Part shown: one piece after another, positions 17,834-27,894 of the stretch
How positions within the stretch are numbered: position 1 is the stretch's first letter
Layout: every line of letters starts with the position of its first letter
Program-made: the position numbers and the translations under genes
The notes under the pieces: generated by a model
Database searches by the model: none
Seen by the model: only the letters and a program-made list of their open reading frames with translations
What the model was told of the DNA's origin: nothing
NCBI RefSeq assembly: GCF_005166025.1
Contig: NZ_CP028923.1
Span: 857,001 to 921,000 of the forward strand
Direction: 5' to 3'
Source of the DNA: Mangrovivirga cuniculi
Lineage (GTDB): Bacteria > Bacteroidota > Bacteroidia > Cytophagales > Cyclobacteriaceae
Length of the DNA: 64,000 nt

Positions 17834-17864
17834 AAAAAAAGCGAGAACCTTTATCCTCGCTTTT
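17834..17864 (-). terminator. Terminator after mutB
   Basis: AAAAGCGAG (17837-17845) pairs with CTCGCTTTT (17856-17864). On the minus strand it is followed by a T run (17834-17840), about 25 bp past the mutB stop. Confidence 0.75.
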
Positions 17865-17888
17865 CATTTATAATTCTCAAAATACGTT

Positions 17889-20018
17889 CTATTCTTCCAG
17901 GTATTTTTTCATAATTTTTACTGCTGCATCAGGAATTACCGTTCCTGGTCCGAAGACTGCCGAAACGCCTGAGTCGAATAAAAATTGATAATCCTGCTGA
18001 GGAATTACTCCACCGGCGATGACCATGATATCATCTCTTTCGATCTTTTGAAGTTCATTGATCAAATCAGGAATAAGAGTCTTATGACCACCGGCCAAAC
18101 TACTCGCACCGATAAAATGCACATCATTTTCTGCCGCCTGTTTTGCAGCTTCTTCCGGTGTCTGGAATAAAGGTCCGATATCCACATCAAATCCGATGTC
18201 GGCAAAGGCAGAAGCAATTACTTTGGCACCTCTGTCGTGTCCGTCCTGACCCATTTTTGCAATCATGATCCTTGGTCTGCGTCCTTCAGCTTCAGCGAAT
18301 TCATCAGACATTTTAACTGCATTATTAAACGCTTCATTTTCTTTAGATTCGCCACCGTATACTCCGGATACAGATTGACTTTCAGCTTTATGTCTTCCAA
18401 ATACTTTTTCCATGGCATAAGATATTTCTCCTAAAGAAGCTCTCTTTTCTGCAGCGGTGACAGCCAGCTCCAGTAAATTTCCTTCACCGCTCTCAGCTGC
18501 TTTGGTGATTGCATCCATTGCTTCCTGAACTTCTTCATCATTTCTATTATTTCGAAGCTCATCGAGACGATCTAACTGAGATTTCATCACCGCAGAATTA
18601 TCGATCTCAAGTATTTCAAGCTCAGTTTCTTCTTCAGAAACATATTTATTAACACCAACGATTACTTCTTTCCCTGTATCAATACCGGCTTGTTTTCTGG
18701 CCGCCGCTTCTTCAATTCTCATTTTTGGCAGTCCGGTCTCAATAGCTTTTGCCATACCGCCCAGTTCTTCAATCTCTTCGATATGCTTCCAGGCTTTGTC
18801 AATAAGTTCCTTAGTCAGCTTTTCAACATAATAAGAACCAGCCCATGGATCAACAAAGTTCGTGATACCCGTTTCTTCCTGAAGAACGAGCTGAGTATTT
18901 CTTGCTATTCGAGCACTAAAATCGGTAGGCAGAGCAATCGCCTCATCCAGTGCATTAGTATGGAGTGACTGAGTATGTCCCAATGCTGCCGCCATTGCCT
19001 CGATACAAGTTCTGGCCACATTATTATAAGGATCCTGTTCCGTTAAGCTCCATCCGCTGGTCTGGCTATGGGTTCTTAAAGCCATCGATTTCGGATTCTT
19101 TGGGTTGAATTGTTTAACAATCGATGCCCAAAGAATTCTGGCTGCCCTCATTTTGGCTACTTCCATGAAATGGTTCATCCCAATTCCCCAGAAGAAACTT
19201 AGTCTTGGTGCAAACTTATCAATGTCCATTCCGGCTTTGAGGCCTGTACGGATATATTCAAGACCATCAGCCAGAGTATAAGCTAATTCGATATCTGCAG
19301 TAGCTCCTGCTTCCTGCATATGATAACCGCTAATACTGATCGAGTTAAACTTCGGCATATTCTTAGAAGTATATTCGAAAATATCAGCGATGATCCGCAT
19401 CGATGGTTCGGGAGGATAAATGTAGGTGTTTCGAACCATGAACTCCTTCAGGATGTCATTCTGGATTGTCCCTGTTAATTTTTCAGGAGATACACCCTGC
19501 TCTTTTGCGGTAGCGATATAAAATGCCATGATGGGAATAACCGCCCCGTTCATCGTCATTGAAACTGACATTTTATCGAGTGGAATCTGGTCGAACAGCA
19601 CTTTCATATCAAGTACCGAATCGATTGCTACACCGGCTTTACCTACATCTCCTTTTACCCTCGGATGATCAGAGTCATATCCTCTGTGCGTTGCCAGGTC
19701 AAATGCTACAGACAAACCACGCTGACCTGCAGCGAGGTTTCTTCTGTAAAACGCATTGGATTCTTCTGCTGTACTAAATCCGGCATATTGCCTAATTGTC
19801 CATGGCCTGGTGACGTACATGGAGCTGTAAGGTCCTCTTAAATAAGGAGGTTTACCCGCTCCGTAATGTAGGTGATTAATGTCGTCAAGATCATTTTTTC
19901 CATATACGGATTTGATCTTTATCTGTTCTCCGGATAACCAGGGCTCGTGTCCATTGGAATCCTGGGTATATAATTTTTTTGTTTCTCTTATATCCGTTTT
20001 AGTGAAATCAGGTCTCAT
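17889..20018 (-). CDS. mutB: Methylmalonyl-CoA mutase large (catalytic) subunit
   Basis: 709-residue adenosylcobalamin-dependent mutase that interconverts (R)-methylmalonyl-CoA and succinyl-CoA, linking propionate and branched-chain metabolism to the TCA cycle. The N-terminal TIM barrel shows [47 protein letters not shown] and [16 protein letters not shown]. The C-terminal B12 domain holds the DxHxxG motif at residues 592-597 with cobalt-ligating His594, then GASSLAGGH and IAGGVIP. Length is normal for the large subunit. It overlaps mutA by 4 bp (ATGA) and ends at a terminator. The mutase needs the B12 imported by the 1-8 kb locus and the chaperone MeaB. Confidence 0.97.
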   Translation of the reverse strand: MRPDFTKTDIRETKKLYTQDSNGHEPWLSGEQIKIKSVYGKNDLDDINHLHYGAGKPPYLRGPYSSMYVTRPWTIRQYAGFSTAEESNAFYRRNLAAGQRGLSVAFDLATHRGYDSDHPRVKGDVGKAGVAIDSVLDMKVLFDQIPLDKMSVSMTMNGAVIPIMAFYIATAKEQGVSPEKLTGTIQNDILKEFMVRNTYIYPPEPSMRIIADIFEYTSKNMPKFNSISISGYHMQEAGATADIELAYTLADGLEYIRTGLKAGMDIDKFAPRLSFFWGIGMNHFMEVAKMRAARILWASIVKQFNPKNPKSMALRTHSQTSGWSLTEQDPYNNVARTCIEAMAAALGHTQSLHTNALDEAIALPTDFSARIARNTQLVLQEETGITNFVDPWAGSYYVEKLTKELIDKAWKHIEEIEELGGMAKAIETGLPKMRIEEAAARKQAGIDTGKEVIVGVNKYVSEEETELEILEIDNSAVMKSQLDRLDELRNNRNDEEVQEAMDAITKAAESGEGNLLELAVTAAEKRASLGEISYAMEKVFGRHKAESQSVSGVYGGESKENEAFNNAVKMSDEFAEAEGRRPRIMIAKMGQDGHDRGAKVIASAFADIGFDVDIGPLFQTPEEAAKQAAENDVHFIGASSLAGGHKTLIPDLINELQKIERDDIMVIAGGVIPQQDYQFLFDSGVSAVFGPGTVIPDAAVKIMKKYLEE

Positions 20019-21889
20019 GCTTCAGTTTCTTTTTCAGTTGAAATTACACCCAGCTTCTTCTGCATATGAGTCAAAAGATCGATCGTGTTTGTCTTTTGGT
20101 TAATAAAAAAGTCAATTGCATCACAACTCTTTAACTTGTCGTAATCAGTTGGCTTTCCCAAAACACTAAGAATCTGTTCTTCTGATTTTTCATTAAGCTT
20201 GTAGTCATCAAAAAGTTTTATCTCTTCGTCTACAAGAGCATCATTATCCGCACAAAAAGCAATTATCGCTTTTGGAAACTTATGGGCATATTCTAACTGC
20301 TCATCTAATGATTTATTTACCATAGAATCCTCGATTCGGAATCCTGCAGATCCAAAAAATAAGCCTGCATATTCTTTTCGAGCACGGGCTACGGCAGTAT
20401 TATTAAGCAACACCGGGATCACCATTGGCCTGTAGTCTTGCCCAAGTCTTTTAACAAATGCCTCGGTTCTCAAGCGCAACTGGTTAAACTCAGTCATTGA
20501 AGAAATAGGAGTGAGGGCTTTATCGATTTCCGGATTACCATTAAAATCATGGTTGATCGCATCCGGATCGATGATCTCAGCCGACATTTGGAATTTAGTC
20601 GTTCCGATATAATCTTCTTTATGTGCAGCAAGGTCACTGATCTTTCTTAACCTCACTTCATTGATCTCCTGCTGAACGAAACCCTTTTTAAGGGCTTCCA
20701 TATATCCACCATGTTCTTCGGTCTTAAGGAATAACTTCCAGGCAGCACCAATCAATTTATCCGTCAGACTATCGATCAACCAGTTTCCTGCTACCGGATC
20801 AGCCACTTTATCAAAATGACTTTCATGTCTGAGCAGATGACTTATATTTCTCGATATTCTTCGACTGAAATCGTCGCTAGGTCTGAATGGAGCATTGAAA
20901 TCAGCTATTTTTATATAATCAGCGCCACCCAATAATGCGGACATTGTTTCAGTAGTAGTCCTTAATATATTTACATATGGATCGAAAAGACTTTTATTCC
21001 ACATGCTTGTTCTGCTTAGGATGTTGAAATCATGTGGACTAATGTCTTTAACCCCAAATTCCTGAGCAATTTTATAGAAAAGGTATCTTAGAGCTCTTCC
21101 TTTAGCAATTTCCAGAAAGAAATTTTGGCCGGTACCCATTTCGATAGTCAGCTTTTCTGAAATAGTAGTTTGAAGAGGGACACCCATATCTGAAAGCCTT
21201 GTACAGTATTCAGCAAATTCAGAACATGAAAAAGCTAATTCCTGGGTTACAGAAGCCCCGGCATTGCTAAATGTTGATGAGTCTACAGAAAAAACTGTGA
21301 AGTCTTTTATGTTTTCAGTTCTTTCCAGCATTGATATGATCTTGGAAAACACCGCATCATCAATTGAGCCATGCCTGCTAAGTAGAGATAACGGATCGTA
21401 GAGAATTCCTCCAGATAGATTCTGGATGATCTCAGTTTTAGAATAATCTGTAAACCTATTCAGGCAGGTAAATGCTCTATTGTCGGACTCCAGAAATATT
21501 TTAAACTCTGTTTGTTCTATACTATCCAGAATTTTACTGAATTGAATATCCGGATCATCATAAAGGTCAAGAATAAAGCCGCCAACATCGGTTTTTAATG
21601 CTTTTTTAATTTCCTTATTCGCATTGAAATCATTGGTTACCTTAATTCTTTCGAGGTAACACCATTCTCTGGGTTTATTTTTATCAGTCGGGCGATTTAA
21701 AATTTCCAGATATTTCCATTGTCCGGATTCCTGTTCAGTATAAAAAGGGTCTACATCAAAAGGCTCATATGTTTTAGCCTTTAATTTTTCGATGGAAGTT
21801 TTTCCTTTGAGATCCTCAATAATCTTGTCATACCATTGAGGCTTATCGATCGGGTCAAAAGATTGGTTCTCAAGTTTAATTTTATCCAC
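20015..21889 (-). CDS. mutA: Methylmalonyl-CoA mutase small subunit
   Basis: 624 residues, the usual size of the non-catalytic small subunit. It shares the mutase barrel with MutB in degenerate form ([61 protein letters not shown]) but has no DxHxxG cobalamin motif in its C-terminal domain, as expected. It forms a heterodimer with MutB. First gene of the mutA-mutB operon, with a -7-like box 27 bp upstream. The 4-bp overlap with mutB couples translation. Confidence 0.95.
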   Translation of the reverse strand: MDKIKLENQSFDPIDKPQWYDKIIEDLKGKTSIEKLKAKTYEPFDVDPFYTEQESGQWKYLEILNRPTDKNKPREWCYLERIKVTNDFNANKEIKKALKTDVGGFILDLYDDPDIQFSKILDSIEQTEFKIFLESDNRAFTCLNRFTDYSKTEIIQNLSGGILYDPLSLLSRHGSIDDAVFSKIISMLERTENIKDFTVFSVDSSTFSNAGASVTQELAFSCSEFAEYCTRLSDMGVPLQTTISEKLTIEMGTGQNFFLEIAKGRALRYLFYKIAQEFGVKDISPHDFNILSRTSMWNKSLFDPYVNILRTTTETMSALLGGADYIKIADFNAPFRPSDDFSRRISRNISHLLRHESHFDKVADPVAGNWLIDSLTDKLIGAAWKLFLKTEEHGGYMEALKKGFVQQEINEVRLRKISDLAAHKEDYIGTTKFQMSAEIIDPDAINHDFNGNPEIDKALTPISSMTEFNQLRLRTEAFVKRLGQDYRPMVIPVLLNNTAVARARKEYAGLFFGSAGFRIEDSMVNKSLDEQLEYAHKFPKAIIAFCADNDALVDEEIKLFDDYKLNEKSEEQILSVLGKPTDYDKLKSCDAIDFFINQKTNTIDLLTHMQKKLGVISTEKETEA

Positions 21890-22194
21890 GGGAAATATTG
21901 TTCATTGATTCTTTTCAAATATACACCGAAACTGATGATTTTGCAGTGATTTTACCTCAGATAGCTATTTTTGTCCTAAAAATGCTCTAAAATACTATTT
22001 GTCTTTTTTTAATAAATCATAGTATTATTTTATGAAATATAGATTTTTATTTAACCTTAATCCTATAATATTTAGAGGAATAGCATTTTTGCAGAAAGTC
22101 AAGGTAATACACATTTTTTTTAGAACTATTTTTTTATCAAATTTGTCTTCCCGTTTTGGGAATAATCCATAGTAAGCCATCGTTTTTAAGTTAA
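21890..22194. other. Intergenic region between mutA and dnaA
   Basis: 305 bp, very AT-rich, between divergent mutA and dnaA. Apart from a -7-like box for mutA I see no gene, no terminator and no TTATCCACA-type DnaA box, so I do not call an origin here. Confidence 0.6.
21916..21923 (-). promoter_or_regulatory. Predicted -7 element of mutA-mutB
   Basis: Minus strand reads TATATTTG, matching TAnnTTTG, 26 bp before the mutA ATG. Confidence 0.45.
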
Positions 22195-23607
22195 ATGCAA
22201 AAAGACTGCAAGACAGTTTGGGAAGATTGTTTGCGCCATATTAAAGCCGAAATCGGAGAACAGAGCTTTAATACGTGGTTCAAGCCAATAGTGCCTCTTA
22301 AGATAGAGGGACAGGTACTTACTATACAGGTGCCCAGTCAGTTTTTTTACGAATATCTCGAAGAGCATTTTATTGGACCCATGAGGAGGTCGCTTTTGGC
22401 AAATCTTGGAAACAAAGCCAGGCTTCAGTATTCAGTAATAGTCGATAAAGGTGACGAGAGCCACAAACCAATGTCGGTCAATTATCCTACTTCAGACCGA
22501 AAAGTAAATGGCAAGACTAATATTGAGAATTTTAGTCCTTTCGATATTAAGTCTTCTGCTCCGACACATGAATCCAACTTAAATTCAGGTTACATATTTG
22601 ATAATTTTGTTGAAGGCGATTGCAACAGGCTGGCTCGATCAGCAGGATATGCTGTGGCTAAGAAACCGGGTGTTACCAGTTTTAACCCTTTACTATTATA
22701 TGGAGGGGTAGGGCTTGGAAAAACCCATTTGGTGCAGGCTGTGGGAAATGAAATAAAAGGTCAGTATCCTGACAAATTTGTTCTCTACGTTTCATCAGAG
22801 AAATTCACCAACCAGTTTATTGAAGCGCTGAGAAACAATAATATTCAGCATTTCAGTAATTATTACCTACAGGTTGATACACTTATTATAGACGATGTGC
22901 AATTCCTTTCAGGTAAAGAAAAGACACAGGAAATTTTCTTCCACATCTTTAACCATTTGCACCAGTCGGGTAAGCAGATAATTATGACAAGTGATTGTCC
23001 ACCTCGTGATCTTAAAGGATTACAGGAAAGATTACTATCAAGATTTAAATGGGGTTTAACTGCAGATCTTCAGACACCGGATTTCGAAACTCGTATTGCA
23101 ATTATGCAAAAGAAACTACAGTCTGAAGGAATTGATATTCCCGATAATGTACTGGAATATCTTGCCTACAGTGTTGATACGAATATAAGAGAGCTGGAAG
23201 GAGTATTGATCTCTCTGGTTGCTCAAGCTTCTCTTAACAGAAAGGAAATTGACCTTCAATTAGCTAAAGACACTTTAAAAAATATAGTTCAGGATATCGA
23301 TAGTGATGTTGGGGTAGACTTTATCCAAAAAACAGTTGCTGAGCATTACGATGTGAGTCTTGATGATATAAAATCAAAAACCAGGAAGAAAGAAATAGTG
23401 GTTGCCAGACAGGTAGCAATGTATTTTAGCAAGGAGCATACTTCATTATCATTAAAGTCCATCGGTTATCATTTTGGAGGTCGAGACCACAGTACAGTAA
23501 TTCACGCAGTGCAAACTGTCAGTGACTTGATGGAAGTTGATAGTAAGTTTAAAGATGAAGTAGATAATATCCGGAAGAAATTACAGATAAAATCTTATAA
23601 CAGATAG
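22195..23607 (+). CDS. dnaA: Chromosomal replication initiator DnaA
   Basis: 470 residues with all four DnaA domains. Domain I (about 1-85, WEDCLRHIKAEIGEQSFNTWFKPI) binds partner proteins. A variable linker is followed by the AAA+ domain, with Walker A GGVGLGKTH at 170-178, IIDDVQFLSGKEKTQEIFF (Walker B) and SRFKWGL. The C-terminal helix-turn-helix has the signature GGRDHSTVIHA. It opens the origin by ATP-dependent assembly. It is monocistronic and closes with a hairpin terminator. No cluster of DnaA boxes is visible beside it. Confidence 0.98.
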   Translation: MQKDCKTVWEDCLRHIKAEIGEQSFNTWFKPIVPLKIEGQVLTIQVPSQFFYEYLEEHFIGPMRRSLLANLGNKARLQYSVIVDKGDESHKPMSVNYPTSDRKVNGKTNIENFSPFDIKSSAPTHESNLNSGYIFDNFVEGDCNRLARSAGYAVAKKPGVTSFNPLLLYGGVGLGKTHLVQAVGNEIKGQYPDKFVLYVSSEKFTNQFIEALRNNNIQHFSNYYLQVDTLIIDDVQFLSGKEKTQEIFFHIFNHLHQSGKQIIMTSDCPPRDLKGLQERLLSRFKWGLTADLQTPDFETRIAIMQKKLQSEGIDIPDNVLEYLAYSVDTNIRELEGVLISLVAQASLNRKEIDLQLAKDTLKNIVQDIDSDVGVDFIQKTVAEHYDVSLDDIKSKTRKKEIVVARQVAMYFSKEHTSLSLKSIGYHFGGRDHSTVIHAVQTVSDLMEVDSKFKDEVDNIRKKLQIKSYNR

Positions 23608-23614
23608 AAGAGAA

Positions 23615-23638
23615 AAGGCTGCAATCGCAGCCTTTTTT
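23615..23638 (+). terminator. dnaA terminator, probably bidirectional
   Basis: AAGGCTGC (23615-23622), loop AATC, GCAGCCTT (23627-23634), then a T run. The A-rich 5' side could also serve the convergent htrA gene. Confidence 0.85.
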
Positions 23639-23641
23639 ATT

Positions 23642-25093
23642 TTAGAATAAGTAACTAAAATATCCTTTTACTCCCCGCTGATTAATTCCTTCTACAACTA
23701 CTCTTCCTCGGGCTTGCTGAAGAATGTCTGCCAGTTCCTGGGCAGAGTCGATCACTTCACCATTTACTTTGGTAATAATGAACTCTTCCGTCAGGTCCAT
23801 TCTTTCAATCAGGCCGGGCTTTACATTTTTAATTCTTAATCCTCCCTCTACATCAAATGCTTTTAATTCATCTGGAGATAAGGATTCAAAATCTGCTCCG
23901 AGCCTTTCAGAAGAATAAAACTCTCTTTTTATAAGATTGGTAGTTCCAAGAGCATTTGTCAACGTGAGCTGTCTTGAGATTATATCATCATCTCTTTTGG
24001 CATAAACAGTGACTTTATCACCCGGAGAAAAATATCCCAGGGTCTCATCATAAGCTGTTTTATTCGGAACCGGGATATCATTTATTCGAATGATCATATC
24101 ACCTTCTTCCAGGCCTGATTCTTCAGCAGCACCATTATTATTTAATTTGGTTATTAGCACTCCATCAGTAGATCCGTCGGGAGAATATTCCCTGTTTTCA
24201 TAGGTAATATCAATTACTGAAGCTCCGATGAATGCTTTTTGAACTTCCCGGTAATTGATCAGGTCATTAACTACTTTTTTGGCAATATCGATCGGAACAG
24301 CAAAACCGTATCCTGCATAAGATCCTGTTTTTGAAAGTATCGCAGTATTAATCCCGATCAGTTCTCCATTGGCATTGACCAGGGCACCACCACTATTTCC
24401 GGGATTAATTGCAGCGTCAGTCTGAATAAATGACTCTATAGGAAAATTACCTTTTAATATGTTGATCGACCTTCCTTTGGCACTGACGATCCCTGCTGTT
24501 ACGGTACTGGTTAAGTTAAACGGGTTACCTACAGCTAATACCCATTCTCCGACAGCTACTTCCCTGGAACTGGCAATTTCGATTGCCGGTAGATTTTTAG
24601 CCTCTATTTTCAGCACAGCTATGTCAGTAGAAGGATCTGTACCAATCACCGTGGCCTCATAAGAACGTTGTTTTGCCATTACTTCGATTCTGTCTGCTCC
24701 CTGGATCACATGATTATTTGTGATTATAAATCCATCTGAGGTATAGATCACTCCAGACCCTGAGCTTACTCTTGGTGAAGGGCTTCCACCACCAAAAAAC
24801 CATTCGTAGAATGAGTCTCCGCTTCTACCACTGGCCATAGTTTTAATATAGACGACACTTTCAGTAGCCTTTTCTGAAGCTTCGCGAAAATCAATATTTA
24901 TATTTTCAATTCCTGCTCTAGTAATATTGCTTGAATTATCACTGGTGAATTGAGTTTGTGAATGCCCGAGTTCATTTGAGGCAAAAACAAAATCATCGTC
25001 ATCTGTAGGAACAACACTGATCTTTGAGTAGAAAAAAGCACCAGCAATTCCTGACAAAAATGACACTAAAATGACAAAAAGTGTTTTTTTCAT
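23642..25093 (-). CDS. degP: HtrA/Do-like periplasmic serine protease
   Basis: 483 residues with an N-terminal signal or anchor segment. The trypsin-like domain carries the triad His128 (ITNNHVI), Asp157 (STDIAVL) and Ser234 (NPGNSGGALVN). Two PDZ domains follow, the first with GASVIDITYENRE...EESGLEEGDMIIRINDIPV, the second shorter and ending in FSYLF. Envelope quality-control protease. It lies convergent to dnaA with 34 bp between the stops. Length and layout match the Bacteroidota Do/DegQ group; whether it is DegP, DegQ or DegS by function cannot be told from sequence. Confidence 0.93.
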   Translation of the reverse strand: MKKTLFVILVSFLSGIAGAFFYSKISVVPTDDDDFVFASNELGHSQTQFTSDNSSNITRAGIENINIDFREASEKATESVVYIKTMASGRSGDSFYEWFFGGGSPSPRVSSGSGVIYTSDGFIITNNHVIQGADRIEVMAKQRSYEATVIGTDPSTDIAVLKIEAKNLPAIEIASSREVAVGEWVLAVGNPFNLTSTVTAGIVSAKGRSINILKGNFPIESFIQTDAAINPGNSGGALVNANGELIGINTAILSKTGSYAGYGFAVPIDIAKKVVNDLINYREVQKAFIGASVIDITYENREYSPDGSTDGVLITKLNNNGAAEESGLEEGDMIIRINDIPVPNKTAYDETLGYFSPGDKVTVYAKRDDDIISRQLTLTNALGTTNLIKREFYSSERLGADFESLSPDELKAFDVEGGLRIKNVKPGLIERMDLTEEFIITKVNGEVIDSAQELADILQQARGRVVVEGINQRGVKGYFSYLF

Positions 25094-25207
25094 GTCTTAC
25101 TCCTTTGCTTTTATGTTTAAAGTTATTCATTTATTACGTATCAAAATAAATGCCAGTTGTTGATAGGTTAAAAGTTGACGTCCTACGCATTAATTTTATT
25201 ATCTTGC

Positions 25208-26719
25208 ATGGCTATGGGATTAAAGTCTTTTTTAAGTAAACCATTCGCGGCTTATATAGCCAGTAAACAGAAGAAATGGTCTGCTGATCCGGTAAAGTAT
25301 CAACAAAAAGTATTTGATAACCTGATCAAGGTAGGAAGTAAGACTGTTTTCGGAAAAGATCATGATTTTGCGAATATTAAAAGTCACGATGATTTTAAAA
25401 AGCGTGTTCCTATTAAAGATTATGAAGGGCTAAAACCGTATTTTGACAGGGTCGTTGATGGTGAGCCTGATGTATTGTGGAAGGGCAAACCTAAATACTT
25501 TGCCAAAACAAGTGGTACAACTTCCGGAACCAAGTATATTCCGATCACCAAAGATTCAATCCCCAATCATATTAACAGTGCCCGAAATGCTTTGTTGAAT
25601 TATATTCACGAAACAGGGAATAGTTCTTTCGTTGAAGGTAATCTGATATTCTTATCAGGAAGCCCGGAAATGTACCGTACTAACGGAATTTTGACAGGTA
25701 GATTATCTGGAATTGTTAACCATCACGTACCCAATTATCTTAGAACTAACCAGCTTCCAAGCTATAAAACTAATTGTATAGAAGACTGGGAAGAAAAACT
25801 TGATGCAATAGTGAGTGAAACCAGGAATAGAGACATGACATTGATCTCGGGTATTCCTCCATGGGTGCAGATGTATTTTGACCAGCTAAAAGAAGAGACA
25901 GGTAAAAAGGCAGGTGAATTGTTCCCTAACTTCTCATTGTTTGTTTATGGAGGTGTGAATTTTGAACCATACCGGGCCAAGTTATTTGAAAGTATAGGTC
26001 GCCACGTCGATAGCATCGAAACATACCCGGCTTCAGAAGGGTTCATAGCCTATCAGGATAAGCAAGGTGATAAAGGTTTATTGCTATTGGTAGATAGCGG
26101 AATATTTTTTGAGTTTATCCCAGCTGATGAGGTGTTTGATGAAAACCCTACCAGATTGAGTGTAGGAGAAGTAGAGCTGGATAAAAATTATGCAATAATT
26201 ATAAATAACAATGCCGGTTTATGGGGTTATAATATTGGTGATACAGTAAAATTCGTATCCAAATTTCCTCACAGATTGGTAGTGACCGGCAGAATTAAGC
26301 ATTTCATATCAGCATTTGGAGAGCATGTAATTGGAGAAGAAGTTGAAAAAGCACTTGCTTCAGCTGTTGAGAAATTTTCTGAAACAGAAATCGTTGAATT
26401 TACGGTTGCTCCACAGGTAAATCCTGATGAGGGGCTTCCTTTACACGAATGGTATATAGAATTTGATAAAGAACCATTAAATTTGCAGGATTTCGAAACT
26501 GAAATCGATAATAAATTAAGAGAATTGAATTCTTATTACGATGACCTGATTAGTGGTAGTATTTTGCGCAAACTAAAAGTCAGGCCATTGAAGAAGAATG
26601 CATTTATAGAAATGATGAGGCAGCGAGGTAAACTGGGTGGTCAAAATAAAGTACCGAGACTCTCAAACGACAGGTCACTTGCTGATGAACTAGAGAATTT
26701 TTTAAAAAATAATGATTGA
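25208..26719 (+). CDS. GH3-family acyl-adenylating protein
   Basis: About 503 residues of the GH3 (auxin-responsive promoter) superfamily, ANL-type enzymes that adenylate a carboxylic acid and often join it to an amine. Motifs: ATP-binding FAKTSGTTSGTKYIPIT near residues 98-114, YGGVNFEPYR, the ETYPASEGFIAYQ region and the domain-linker VVTGRIKHFISAFGEHV. Bacterial homologues have no settled substrate. The stop overlaps dxr by 8 bp, so it is cotranscribed with dxr and rseP. I place the start at ATG 25208 (25214 equally good); the longer TTG frame from 25175 is unlikely. Confidence 0.85.
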   Translation: MAMGLKSFLSKPFAAYIASKQKKWSADPVKYQQKVFDNLIKVGSKTVFGKDHDFANIKSHDDFKKRVPIKDYEGLKPYFDRVVDGEPDVLWKGKPKYFAKTSGTTSGTKYIPITKDSIPNHINSARNALLNYIHETGNSSFVEGNLIFLSGSPEMYRTNGILTGRLSGIVNHHVPNYLRTNQLPSYKTNCIEDWEEKLDAIVSETRNRDMTLISGIPPWVQMYFDQLKEETGKKAGELFPNFSLFVYGGVNFEPYRAKLFESIGRHVDSIETYPASEGFIAYQDKQGDKGLLLLVDSGIFFEFIPADEVFDENPTRLSVGEVELDKNYAIIINNNAGLWGYNIGDTVKFVSKFPHRLVVTGRIKHFISAFGEHVIGEEVEKALASAVEKFSETEIVEFTVAPQVNPDEGLPLHEWYIEFDKEPLNLQDFETEIDNKLRELNSYYDDLISGSILRKLKVRPLKKNAFIEMMRQRGKLGGQNKVPRLSNDRSLADELENFLKNND

Positions 26720-27884
26720 TAAAAAAGATCAGAAGAAAAGACATGTTGCGATACTAGGGTCAACCGGTTCGATTGGTGTTCAAGCCCTGGAAGTTATCGA
26801 GGCAAACCCGGATAAATTTGTAGCAGAAGTTTTAACAGCTCAAAATAGTGCTGAAAAGCTGGTTGAGCAGGCATTGAAATTTAAACCCAACACAGTAGTT
26901 ATTGCTAATGATGATAAGTATCAGGAAGTATTTGATGCTTTAGATCCGCATGATATTAAGGTTTATGCGGGAGAAAATGCACTTTCTTCCGTTTTAGAAA
27001 TGGATACTATCGACATAGTTCTGACAGCAGTAGTTGGTTATGCCGGCCTCAAGCCTACGATAAGAGCAATTGAAAGCGGTAAGCCGATTGCGCTGGCTAA
27101 CAAAGAAACGTTAGTAGTAGCTGGTGAACTAATCACAGAGCTAGCTCGCCAGAAAGGTGTGAATATTTATCCGGTAGATTCAGAGCATTCTGCCATTTTC
27201 CAGTGTCTTGCCGGAGAGTTCCACAACCCGATAGAGAAAATAATCTTAACAGCCAGTGGAGGTCCTTTCAGAGGTAAAAAGCGAGCAGATCTTGAGAGAG
27301 TATCGAGAGAACAGGCCTTAAAACACCCGAATTGGGAAATGGGAGCTAAAATCACGATCGATTCGGCATCGATGATGAATAAAGGTCTTGAGGTAATTGA
27401 AGCGAAATGGTTGTTTGGATTAAAGCCCGAGCAGATAGAGGTTGTTGTCCATCCTCAATCAATTATCCATTCGATGGTGCAGTTTGAAGACGGCAGTATG
27501 AAGGCACAAATGGGACTGCCGGATATGAAAGTGCCTATACAATATGCATTGACTTACCCTGACCGGATCAAATCAAATTTTCCTAGGTTTGATTTTGCCA
27601 AATATCCACAACTTACTTTCGAAAAGCCGGATACAGATACGTTCAGGAATTTAGCATTGGCATTTGAATCATTGGAAAAATCAGGCAATATGCCTTGTAT
27701 TTTAAATGCAGCAAACGAAATTGCGGTCGATGCGTTTTTAAAGGACAAGGTTGGATTTTTAGAGATGTCGAATTTAATAGAGCATTGTTTAGAGAAAATA
27801 GATTACATATCATCTCCGGGTCTTGATGACTATGTAGAAACAGATAAAGAAACCCGGAGTTTAGCAAATGCGTATTTAGGATAA
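26712..27884 (+). CDS. dxr: 1-deoxy-D-xylulose 5-phosphate reductoisomerase
   Basis: 390 residues. Second step of the MEP isoprenoid pathway: DXP to 2-C-methylerythritol 4-phosphate with NADPH. The NADPH-binding start is LGSTGSIGVQALEVI. Metal and substrate residues lie in PVDSEHSAIFQCL, TASGGPFRG, TIDSASMMNKGLEVIEA and VVVHPQSIIHSMVQ. Full length. It overlaps the GH3 gene by 8 bp and is followed after 10 bp by rseP, a dxr-rseP order common in many bacteria. Confidence 0.97.
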   Translation: MIDKKDQKKRHVAILGSTGSIGVQALEVIEANPDKFVAEVLTAQNSAEKLVEQALKFKPNTVVIANDDKYQEVFDALDPHDIKVYAGENALSSVLEMDTIDIVLTAVVGYAGLKPTIRAIESGKPIALANKETLVVAGELITELARQKGVNIYPVDSEHSAIFQCLAGEFHNPIEKIILTASGGPFRGKKRADLERVSREQALKHPNWEMGAKITIDSASMMNKGLEVIEAKWLFGLKPEQIEVVVHPQSIIHSMVQFEDGSMKAQMGLPDMKVPIQYALTYPDRIKSNFPRFDFAKYPQLTFEKPDTDTFRNLALAFESLEKSGNMPCILNAANEIAVDAFLKDKVGFLEMSNLIEHCLEKIDYISSPGLDDYVETDKETRSLANAYLG

Positions 27885-27894
27885 ATATTTTATA

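Noticed and set aside
21890-22194. Replication origin next to dnaA
   Set aside because: No DnaA-box cluster seen in the upstream gap or in the short gap after the gene.
25175-25207. N-terminal extension of the GH3 protein from a TTG codon
   Set aside because: Family proteins begin near the MGLKSFLSKP segment; ATG codons at 25208 and 25214 fit better.
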